From PLA2 sp036273915 (GTDB lineage Bacteria > Planctomycetota > PLA2): DNA of 13,308 nucleotides. Location of the stretch: positions 1 through 13,308 of the forward strand of contig DASUGR010000149.1 in NCBI GenBank assembly GCA_036273915.1, given 5' to 3'. A program made the translations under genes and the position numbers. The notes beneath the pieces are model-generated. The model saw only the letters and a program-made list of their open reading frames with translations. It made no database searches and had not been told where the DNA came from. Shown here piece after piece: positions 6,520-12,264 of the stretch (position 1 is the stretch's first letter; each line of letters begins with the position of its first letter).

Positions 6520-7116
6520 CTACCGCGGAGGCTTGAACTCGCCGCGGATCTTTCGCACGTAGCGGGTGACCGTCCCGTCCTTCAAGACGCTGATGCGGAG
6601 GATCTCCCCACCCACGTCCTTCTTCACGTGGTACTCGGTGCCGCCGAGCGCCTCGGGGCCGGTCACGAGCTCGATCGTCCGGATCGGGCCTCCGGGCACG
6701 GCCTTGTTCACCGCGTCGACGACGTTTTTCGGCCACGCGCCCTGCGCGAGCTCGTCCTCCCGGCCAACGACCTTGCCGTCATCCGAGAGCATGAGGAAGA
6801 TCGAGCGGCCCTGGACCTTCTTCTCGACCTCCCAGTAGCGCTTGCCCTGCGCGATCTCGCGCTCGGCGCTCACGACGGGCCCCGGCACCTCGCGCTCGGC
6901 AGCCTCGACCAGGTGCTTGGGCACGCGCGAGACGTCGACCTGCGCGTCCGCGTTGATCACCTTGCCGTGCTCGTCCACCTCCATCACGAACTCGCCGCCC
7001 GTCCGGGTCTCGCGCGCGAGATCGACGAGGTCCTTCGACACGCGCGCGCCGCCCATGCACCCGCCGAGCAGGAACGCCAGCGCGCCGACTCCCAGCAGCA
7101 CACGAATCATGTTCAT
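6520..7116 (-). CDS. PepSY-like lipoprotein
   Basis: 198 residues. The start is ATG 7116, chosen because GGAGGT lies at the right distance (5 bases from GGAGG); the second ATG at 7110 is too far. The N-terminus is a clear lipoprotein signal (VLLGVGALAFLLGGC, lipid-modified Cys20). The mature part carries two copies of a roughly 60-residue unit: VPKHLVEAAEREVPG ... RYWEVEKKVQ ... LSDDGKVV (about 65-120), and WPKNVVDAVNKAVPG ... TEYHVKKDVG ... LKDGTVTR (about 128-190). A half-unit (EFVMEVDEHGKVI) lies before them. This helix / YxxE / DGKV pattern matches the PepSY-like putative beta-lactamase-inhibitor family of secreted proteins. Its binding partner is unknown. It converges on the diguanylate cyclase gene. 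Transcription probably starts near the palindrome at 7178-7193. Confidence 0.7.
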   Translation of the reverse strand: MNMIRVLLGVGALAFLLGGCMGGARVSKDLVDLARETRTGGEFVMEVDEHGKVINADAQVDVSRVPKHLVEAAEREVPGPVVSAEREIAQGKRYWEVEKKVQGRSIFLMLSDDGKVVGREDELAQGAWPKNVVDAVNKAVPGGPIRTIELVTGPEALGGTEYHVKKDVGGEILRISVLKDGTVTRYVRKIRGEFKPPR

Positions 7117-7177
7117 GTTCACCTCCGTAGCGGGGAGCCTAGCGGATTGGCCCGCGATACGCCAGCGTCGCCGCCAT

Positions 7178-7193
7178 GCAACACATCTGTTGC
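7178..7193. promoter_or_regulatory. 16-bp palindrome, candidate operator upstream of the lipoprotein gene
   Basis: GCAACA-CATC-TGTTGC is a perfect inverted repeat and is AT-richer than its surroundings. It starts 62 bp upstream of the lipoprotein ATG. On the minus strand it overlaps a weak -35-like TTGCAT (7181-7176) placed 16 bp from TATCGC (7159-7154), so a bound dimer would block that promoter. The promoter boxes are each only 3/6 to consensus. Confidence 0.35.
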
Positions 7194-7200
7194 CGAAACG

Positions 7201-7303
7201 CGCTGCCGGCCCTGCGAACAGGGCTTCCTCTCGCGGCAGCGAGGACCAAGCGTGCGCGGGGACCGAGCGCGCCTCGAGGCGGTGCGCCAGGCGCCTTGGT
7301 CTT
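7201..7303 (+). other. two adjacent hairpins in a gene-free stretch
   Basis: Hairpin 1: CGCTGCCG (7201-7208) pairs with CGGCAGCG (7234-7241), with a nested GCCCTG/CAGGGC stem (7209-7214/7219-7224) around loop CGAA. Hairpin 2: AGGACCAAG (7242-7250) pairs with CTTGGTCTT (7295-7303), nine pairs of which one is G-U when read on the plus strand; it encloses the palindrome GCCTCGAGGC (7271-7280). These lie directly before the longer fold at 7308-7465. Open frames across this stretch have weak third-position G/C bias and no recognisable protein, so I treat it as non-coding. Confidence 0.45.
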
Positions 7304-7307
7304 AGGA

Positions 7308-7465
7308 GTCGTGCGAGAACAAATGCGTCAAACACCGAGGCCGGGCGAGACGGCGCGAGGCAAGGAGGGACGACGACGCGTATCCGCGGAGCGATACGCG
7401 GAGGAGGAGCGACGCCGCATCGCGTCGTCGCAGCCGGCCGAATGTAGCCGTTGTTCTTGCACGAC
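7308..7465 (+). ncRNA. candidate structured RNA or small inverted-repeat element
   Basis: The outer stem GTCGTGCGAGAACAA (7308-7322) pairs with TTGTTCTTGCACGAC (7451-7465) over 15 positions; the single imperfect position is G-U on the plus strand but C-A on the minus. Inside are GGCCGG (7339-7344)/CCGGCC (7434-7439) and a perfect 10-bp stem CGACGACGCG (7371-7380)/CGCGTCGTCG (7421-7430). A competing hairpin CGCGTATC (7377-7384)/GATACGCG (7393-7400) shares four bases with the 10-bp stem. I see no match to RNase P RNA (its conserved AGGAAAGTCC region), tmRNA, SRP RNA or c-di-GMP riboswitches. The rod shape and size recall 6S RNA but no conserved bubble is identified. A MITE-like element is the alternative: CTTAGG occurs on both sides (7301-7306 and 7473-7478), though not flush with the repeats. 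No promoter was identified. Confidence 0.4.
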
Positions 7466-7473
7466 GACTTAGC

Positions 7474-8052
7474 TTAGGCGGCCTCCCCCCGCGCCCCCCT
7501 CGATAGCCACCACGTCGAGGCGACGTACGCGGCGACGTAGTAGAGCGCCCACGCGCCGTAGAGCTTCAGCTCGTCCGCCCGCTGCGCGATGTCCTTCTCG
7601 GACGCGGCCTTCCGGAACAGCGCGATGCTGAGAAGCACGAGCGTCGTCAGCGCGACGAGGCCCGCCATCACCATCAGGAACCCGGTGAACGCGCGGGCCG
7701 TGCGCGCGTGCGCGGGATGCGACGGGAACCGCGCGCGGATCAGCACGACGTTCAGCAGGAGGAACGCGATGCTCCCGAGCAGCATGCCCCACGAGAGGCG
7801 CGTCAGCTCCGGCGTCGCCGGCGTCGTCGAGATCCACCCGTAGGTGAGGTTCGCGGCGCCCGCGAGCGCGAGCAGCGCAGATGCCGTACGGAAATACAGC
7901 AGCGCCGCGAAGGTGCCCGTCCCGTCCACGCGCCCGCGGGCGTCCGAGCGCCACGTGAGCACGACGTGGATGAACGGGAAGAGCGGGGCCACGAGCAGGA
8001 ACAGCAGCACGAAGCCGAGCAGGCGCAGGATGCCCGGGTCGAAGAAGGGCAT
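7474..8052 (-). CDS. five-helix integral membrane protein of unknown function
   Basis: 192 residues, ATG 8052 to TAA 7474. Five hydrophobic segments are visible: about 8-32 (LRLLGFVLLFLLVAPLFPFI), 45-72, 85-106, 120-146 and 162-186. Short charged loops lie between, with a soluble loop (FRKAASEKDIAQRADELKLY) before the last helix. I do not recognise a family and no catalytic motif stands out. Its ATG overlaps the dapA stop (TGATG), which implies translational coupling and transcription as the last gene of the pdxJ-dapA cluster. That does not by itself show a role in lysine or vitamin B6 metabolism. Downstream lies the inverted-repeat structure, without a canonical terminator. Confidence 0.75.
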   Translation of the reverse strand: MPFFDPGILRLLGFVLLFLLVAPLFPFIHVVLTWRSDARGRVDGTGTFAALLYFRTASALLALAGAANLTYGWISTTPATPELTRLSWGMLLGSIAFLLLNVVLIRARFPSHPAHARTARAFTGFLMVMAGLVALTTLVLLSIALFRKAASEKDIAQRADELKLYGAWALYYVAAYVASTWWLSRGARGEAA

Positions 8053-8930
8053 CAGATGGCGCCGACGAGGCGGAGCGCGTCGGCGACGGTCGGCTCGTGC
8101 TCTGCCGAGAGCGGGACCAGCGGCAGGCGCAGCTCGTTCCGGATGCGGCCCATCCGCTGCAGCGCGAACTTCACCGGGATCGGGTTCGACTCGACGAAGA
8201 GCGCCTTGAAGAGCGGCAGGAGCTCCTCGTGGAGCCGGGCGTCCTTGTCGCGGCAGAGGCGCGCCATCTTCTCGGGCACGACGTTGGCCGCGACCGAGAT
8301 CACGCCCTTCGCGCCGCGGCGCATGCACTCGAGCGTCGCCGCATCGTCGCCGGAGAGCATCGTGAGCGTCGTCTCCGCCGCCAGCCGGCCGACGCGGTCG
8401 AGGTCGCCGGTCGCGTCCTTGAGCGCGACGACGCCGCGCATGCGAGCGAGCCGCTTCACGGTCGCCTCCTTGATCGTCACCGCGGTGCGGCCGGGGACGT
8501 CGTAGAGGATCACGGGCCGGCCGTCCGCCGCGCGCGCGGCCTCCTCGAAGTGGAGGACGAGCCCCTCCTGCGTGGGCTTGTTGTAGTAGGGCGTGACGAT
8601 GAGCATGCCGTCGACGCCCCACTGCGCGGCGGCGCGCGTCAGCTGCACGGTGGACCAGGTCGCGTTGGTGCCCGTGCCCGCGATGACCGGCACGCGCCCC
8701 TTCGCCGCGGTGATCGCGCGGCGGCAGAGCGCCTCCTTCTCCTCGGGGTGGAGCGTCGCCGCCTCGCCGGTCGTGCCGGCGACGACGATGCCGCTCGTGC
8801 CCGAGGCGACGTGCCACTCCACGAGCGACGCGAACGCATCGAGGTCGACGTCCGGGCCCTTGAAGGGGGTGACGATCGCGACGAGCGATCCCTCGAACGC
8901 GGCCCCCCGCCCCCCCCCGGACTCACCCAC
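8052..8930 (-). CDS. dapA: 4-hydroxy-tetrahydrodipicolinate synthase
   Basis: 292 residues from GTG 8930, which is the usual DapA length; no other start leaves the first strand (GSLVAIVTPF) intact. This aldolase-class barrel condenses pyruvate with aspartate semialdehyde, the first committed step to diaminopimelate (cell wall) and lysine, in the cytoplasm. Visible markers: G-T53-T54-G-E in the pyruvate site, TPYYNKPTQEG (Y115-Y116), YDVPGRT (Y143, R148) and the Schiff-base Lys171 in VALKDATGD, corresponding to E. coli Y133 and K161. The start overlaps the pdxJ stop by eight bases and the stop overlaps the next gene, so all three are probably one operon. The extreme N-terminus (residues 4-9) is encoded by a run of nine G then C then six G, a slippage or sequencing-error hazard upstream of the catalytic region. 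Confidence 0.95.
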   Translation of the reverse strand: MGESGGGRGAAFEGSLVAIVTPFKGPDVDLDAFASLVEWHVASGTSGIVVAGTTGEAATLHPEEKEALCRRAITAAKGRVPVIAGTGTNATWSTVQLTRAAAQWGVDGMLIVTPYYNKPTQEGLVLHFEEAARAADGRPVILYDVPGRTAVTIKEATVKRLARMRGVVALKDATGDLDRVGRLAAETTLTMLSGDDAATLECMRRGAKGVISVAANVVPEKMARLCRDKDARLHEELLPLFKALFVESNPIPVKFALQRMGRIRNELRLPLVPLSAEHEPTVADALRLVGAI

Positions 8931-9642
8931 GGATCGCCTTTCGCATCTCTCGCACGGCAGCCTCCATCCCCACGTGCAACGCACGCGCGACGAGCGCGTG
9001 GCCGATCGACAGCTCCTCGACCTCCGGGATCTTCGCGACGGCGCGCACGTTGTCGCGGCGGAGCCCGTGCCCCGCGTGGACCTGGAACCCGAGCCGCGAC
9101 GCGTGCGCGGCGGCCGAGCGCAGCACCTCGAGCTCGCGCGCGGAATGCGTCTCGTTCGGCGCGTCCGCGTAGCGGCCGGTGTGCAGCTCGACGACCTTCG
9201 CGCCGGTCCTCGCCGCCGCCTCGAGCTGCGCCTCCTCGGGGTCGACGAAGAGGCAGACGGGGATCCCCTTCTCCTGCAGCATGTTCACGACGTGCGTGAC
9301 GCCCTTCACGTCCCCGCGCACGTCGAGCCCGCCCTCGGTCGTGAGCTCCTCGCGCCGCTCCGGCACGATCAGCGCGAGGTCCGGCTGCACCTGCAGCGCG
9401 AACTCGAGGATGTCGGGCGCGCGCGCCATCTCGAGGCAGAGGCGGGGCGCGGTCGCGCGCAGGATCTCGACGTCGCGCTCGCGGATGTGGCGGCGGTCCT
9501 CGCGCAGGTGGACGACGATGCCGTCGGCGCCCGCGTTGAGCGCGAGCACGGCGACGTGCACCGGATCGGGGTACGGCGTCCCGCGCACGTTGCGCACGGT
9601 CGCCACGTGATCCACGTTCACGCTCAGCCGGACGGGTTCCAT
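8923..9642 (-). CDS. pdxJ: pyridoxine 5'-phosphate synthase
   Basis: 239 residues from ATG 9642, the normal PdxJ length. It joins 1-deoxy-D-xylulose 5-phosphate and 3-amino-1-hydroxyacetone phosphate into pyridoxine phosphate in the DXP-dependent vitamin B6 pathway (cytoplasm). The N-terminal signature RLSVNVDHVATVRNVRG, catalytic H45 in DGIVVHLREDRRHI, Glu71 in LCLEMA, and the later motifs CLFVDPE, VELHTGRYA and VHAGHGL are all present. The frame is open further upstream, but the family starts just before RLSVNVDH. No Shine-Dalgarno is seen before this ATG. It heads the pdxJ-dapA-membrane protein cluster and is divergent from rsmD, with 131 bp between, which must hold both promoters; neither is clear. 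Confidence 0.95.
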   Translation of the reverse strand: MEPVRLSVNVDHVATVRNVRGTPYPDPVHVAVLALNAGADGIVVHLREDRRHIRERDVEILRATAPRLCLEMARAPDILEFALQVQPDLALIVPERREELTTEGGLDVRGDVKGVTHVVNMLQEKGIPVCLFVDPEEAQLEAAARTGAKVVELHTGRYADAPNETHSARELEVLRSAAAHASRLGFQVHAGHGLRRDNVRAVAKIPEVEELSIGHALVARALHVGMEAAVREMRKAIRG

Positions 9643-9773
9643 GGAGATTCGCCGTTCAGTTCCCAGCAGACTCGCCGCTCGGTCGCGGGCGGCGCCGCCC
9701 ATGCTACCGCTCGGCTGCAGCGGCGCGCTACCCTCGGCGGGTATCGTAGGGGGCTCCGGGGGCGGGGTCACCC

Positions 9774-10343
9774 ATGCGGATCATCGGAGGCGAGTGGCGC
9801 GGGCGGAGGCTCTTGGTTCCGGAGGGCATCCGGCCCATGCTCGACCGGGAGCGCGAGCGGCTCTTCGGCGTCCTCGGCGGCCGCGTCGAGGGGGCCGCCG
9901 TGCTCGACGTCTTCGCGGGGTCCGGGGCGATCGCGCTCGAGGCGCTGTCGCGCGGCGCGCGGCTCGCGACGCTCGTCGAGAACGGGCGCCACGTCCTCCC
10001 GGTGCTCCGCGGGAACCTCGAGGCGCTCGGCGCCGGGCCGCGGGCGCGGCTCCTCCCGATCTCCGCCTTCGGGCTGCCGAAATCCGGGGAGCCGGGCCAA
10101 GGGTCGGTGGAGATCGCCGTCGCCTGCCCCCCGTTCCCGCTCCTCGAGGACGTGGCACTCCGGCCCCGATTCGAGACCCTCTTCGTCTACATCGCACGGA
10201 GTCTCCTCACGCCGGGCGGGATCCTCGTGATCGAGCATCCGGGCCGGCTCGACCCCCTTGGGCTCGGCCTCGGCCCCCCCCGGGACACCCGGCGGACGGC
10301 CGCTTCGGCCCTCTCGTTCTGGGACGCCCCCGGAGGCGCTTAA
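9774..10343 (+). CDS. rsmD: RsmD-family 16S rRNA (guanine-N2) methyltransferase, altered catalytic motif
   Basis: 189 residues, ATG 9774, with a G-rich stretch (GGGGGCGGGG) upstream as a loose ribosome site. RsmD methylates N2 of G966 (E. coli numbering) in 16S rRNA during 30S assembly. Family markers: N-terminal MRIIGGEWRGRRL; the substrate segment RPMLDRERERLF in place of the usual RPTxDRVREALF; SAM motif I VLDVFAGSGAIALEALSRGA (about 43-62); and C-terminal RRTAASALSFW. Motif IV, normally D/N-P-P-F/Y, reads C118-P-P-F: the acidic/amide residue expected to contact the target amino group is a Cys. Flanking sequence is in frame and the C-terminus is intact, so this is not an obvious frameshift. 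It may be a divergent active enzyme or one that has lost activity. It is not next to coaD, its common neighbour. Confidence 0.8.
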   Translation: MRIIGGEWRGRRLLVPEGIRPMLDRERERLFGVLGGRVEGAAVLDVFAGSGAIALEALSRGARLATLVENGRHVLPVLRGNLEALGAGPRARLLPISAFGLPKSGEPGQGSVEIAVACPPFPLLEDVALRPRFETLFVYIARSLLTPGGILVIEHPGRLDPLGLGLGPPRDTRRTAASALSFWDAPGGA

Positions 10344-10407
10344 GTCCCCCCTGTCCCCCCGTCGATAGAGCCGCAGGACCGCCGGGGCGTGCCCGCGGGA
10401 TCCAACG

Positions 10408-10623
10408 ATGTTCTACGCGAACGAGAGCGACATTCCGGTCCGCTTCAGGCGCCTCACGCGCATCGTGGGGATGCTCTCGAAGGTGGACGGGGTGCGCCAC
10501 GAGCTGGTCGAAGAGATCAAGAGCCAGATCGCGCGCGGCGAGTACCTCACTGAGGACAAGCTCAACGAGGCCATCTATCGCCTGCTCCGCGAAATCATGG
10601 CGGATGAGGAGAGGGTTTCATGA
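10408..10623 (+). CDS. FlgM-like small protein, possible anti-sigma factor
   Basis: 71 residues from ATG 10408, with a weak GGGA seven bases upstream. Residues about 26-66 (VDGVRHELVEEIKSQIARGE, then YLTEDKLNEAIYRLLREI) fit the C-terminal helix pair of FlgM, the anti-sigma-28 factor, whose pattern is R-x2-[IV]-x2-[IL]-x2-x-I-x2-G-x-Y-x4-x-[KV]-[AL]-x-A-[IL]. FlgM binds the flagellar sigma factor FliA and holds late flagellar genes off until the hook is complete. The protein is shorter than many FlgM proteins but within range. No flagellar gene lies in the window. Its stop overlaps the next ATG (ATGA), so it is translationally coupled to the secreted OB/TPR protein. An alternative is a small helical protein only resembling FlgM. 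Confidence 0.55.
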   Translation: MFYANESDIPVRFRRLTRIVGMLSKVDGVRHELVEEIKSQIARGEYLTEDKLNEAIYRLLREIMADEERVS

Positions 10624-12194
10624 GGTTCACGAAGGTCCATCTGGCGGCGCTCGCCTTCGTGGCGGGCGTCCTCCCGGCCGCCGCGTGGGCGGACGGCTGG
10701 TTCTCCCGCGCGGGCGAGACGAAAGAGGTCACGCTCAACGAGATCCTGAAGAGCCCCCACGACTATCTCGACGTCGAGGTGGAGTTCAAGGTGTACTTCG
10801 ACGCGCTCGGCAAGAACTTCAACCCGTACTTCACCCAGTTCGGGGAGGATCAGTACGGGAACTTCTCGGCCTGGCCGATCGACGCCCGGCTCTACGAGAA
10901 GCGCGACTTCGAGCGCCCCTATCCCTTCTTCTTCGCCTCCAAGTTCACGAAGGCGTGGAAGAAGGTCAAGGACATCGACCACCTCCGCGTGGTCGAGCTC
11001 AAGGGCGTGGTCCGCCAGGTCTTCCGGGGCCAGCCCTGGATCGAGGTCCTCTCCTGGAGCAGCGCGTCCGGCGGCCTCGACGAGGACGACGTGCGCAACG
11101 TGATCCACGGTGACGCGGCGTTCGTCGCGGGCAACTACAAGGAGGCGGCCAAGCTCTACGACCGCGCCGACAGCTCCAACCTGCCGGACGGCGTCCGCGC
11201 CGACATCCAGCGCCGGCTCGGCGACGCCTGCTTCCACATGGGCGAGTACGGCGACGCGCTCGACGCCTACCGGACGGGCCTCCGCTGCATGCCGGACAAC
11301 CCGGTCCTGAGGCAGGGCGCCGATGCCGCCGATGCCGCCCGCCAGCGCGCGCGCTCCGAGCGGAAGGGCGAGGCCGTCGACGGCGCGATGCCCGAGGTGG
11401 CGTCGCAGGACCAGCCCGTCGTCGAGAACAACGGCGTCGACGAGGTCATCCGGCTCCTCGAGGATCCGGACAAGGTCCAGGCCGAGGTCGTGGCGTGGCG
11501 CGAGGCCCTCGAGGCGCGCGCGGCGGAGCTCCGCGGCGAGGCGCCGGGCGCGACGCCGGTCGCGGGGACCGAGGAGCAGAAGCCCGTCGAGGAGCCGGCC
11601 GCCGAGACGCCCACGGAGGAGGTCACGGAGCCGGCGGTCGAGGTCGAGAAGGAGGGGTGCGCGGGGACGAGCGAGCCCGTCGTCGAGACGGAGGGGTGCG
11701 CGGAGCAGCCGTCCGGCTGCGCCGAGCAGCCCGCCGAGGAGCCGACCGAGGCGGCGGAGCCCACGGAGACCGAGGAGCCCGCCGAGGCTGGGAAGCCCGT
11801 CGAGACCGCCGAGCCCGAGGCGGCCCAGCCCGTCGAGGCCGAGAAGCCCGCCGAGGCCGGGCCCGTCGAGACGGCCGAGCCGGCCGAGGCCGAGAAGCCC
11901 GTCGAGACCGCCGAGCCCGTCGAGGTCCCGGCGGAGCCCACGGGCGAGAGCGCCTGCGGCGGCGGGATCCCCGAGGAGGGGTGCGCCACCGAGGAGCCGG
12001 CCGCGGAGCCGACCGAGACGGCCGGGCTGCCCGTCGAGGAGCCGGTCTGGCAGGGCGACGAGCGCGTGGTCTGGGTCTCGGGTCAGATGATCCGGCTGCC
12101 GCGCCTCCCCTTCTTCGGGGCCGAGGACGTGACGGACGACGATCTCCGGGCGATCATCGAGGACGTCATCCTGAACCCGGAAACCGACGAGTAA
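10620..12194 (+). CDS. secreted OB-fold / TPR protein with acidic Cys-bearing repeat tail
   Basis: 524 residues, ATG 10620, strong ribosome site GGAGAGGG just upstream inside the FlgM-like gene. Signal peptide about 1-25 (HLAALAFVAGVLPAAAWADG). Residues about 34-150 (VTLNEILKSPHDYLDVEVEF ... LRVVELKGVVRQVFRGQPWIEV) look like a single OB-type beta barrel. About 160-235 hold two TPR units (GDAAFVAGNYKEAAKLYDRA; LGDACFHMGEYGDALDAYRTGL). About 306-470 are low-complexity Glu/Pro/Ala/Thr repeats with Cys347, 360, 367, 446 and 455, four of them as GCA. The last 50 residues are ordered again (VVWVSGQMIRLPRLPFFGAE, acidic helix). It is predicted to be periplasmic or surface-exposed. The role is unknown; the layout suggests a structural or docking protein. 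It is followed by a strong terminator. Confidence 0.75.
   Translation: MRFTKVHLAALAFVAGVLPAAAWADGWFSRAGETKEVTLNEILKSPHDYLDVEVEFKVYFDALGKNFNPYFTQFGEDQYGNFSAWPIDARLYEKRDFERPYPFFFASKFTKAWKKVKDIDHLRVVELKGVVRQVFRGQPWIEVLSWSSASGGLDEDDVRNVIHGDAAFVAGNYKEAAKLYDRADSSNLPDGVRADIQRRLGDACFHMGEYGDALDAYRTGLRCMPDNPVLRQGADAADAARQRARSERKGEAVDGAMPEVASQDQPVVENNGVDEVIRLLEDPDKVQAEVVAWREALEARAAELRGEAPGATPVAGTEEQKPVEEPAAETPTEEVTEPAVEVEKEGCAGTSEPVVETEGCAEQPSGCAEQPAEEPTEAAEPTETEEPAEAGKPVETAEPEAAQPVEAEKPAEAGPVETAEPAEAEKPVETAEPVEVPAEPTGESACGGGIPEEGCATEEPAAEPTETAGLPVEEPVWQGDERVVWVSGQMIRLPRLPFFGAEDVTDDDLRAIIEDVILNPETDE
11570..12040 (+). repeat. coding repeat region, Glu-Pro-rich tail
   Basis: The DNA repeats units around GTCGAGACCGCCGAGCCC, encoding P-V-E-T-A-E-P. 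One identical 25-bp copy pair lies at 11793-11817 and 11895-11919, 102 bp (34 codons) apart. All repeats keep the reading frame. Copy-number change by recombination or slippage is expected, so length may vary between strains. Confidence 0.7.
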
Positions 12195-12221
12195 CCGCAA
12201 CCGGGGCTCTCCCGGACGAAC

Positions 12222-12250
12222 GGGAGCCGGCTTCGGCCGGCTCCCTTTTT
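12222..12250 (+). terminator. strong intrinsic terminator
   Basis: A perfect 10-bp stem GGGAGCCGGC (12222-12231) / GCCGGCTCCC (12236-12245) with a TTCG tetraloop is followed at once by five T. It lies 28 bases after the stop of the OB/TPR gene and 15 bases before the manA ATG. An alternative upstream arm GGCTCTCCCG (12204-12213) could pair with CGGGAGCC (12221-12228) through a two-base bulge, competing with the terminator stem. Confidence 0.92.
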
Positions 12251-12264
12251 CATTCGAGGCGAAC

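Noticed and set aside
6508..6528. CCGCGG repeated around the stop codon of the PepSY-like gene, as a terminator
   Set aside because: CCGCGG is self-complementary and common in GC-rich DNA, and no T-tract follows.
7323..7472. Possible small plus-strand protein (MRQTPRPGETARGKEG ...) in the gene-free stretch
   Set aside because: About a third of codons end in A or T, unlike the strong G/C bias of real genes here. It has no ribosome site, and the composition follows the inverted repeats.
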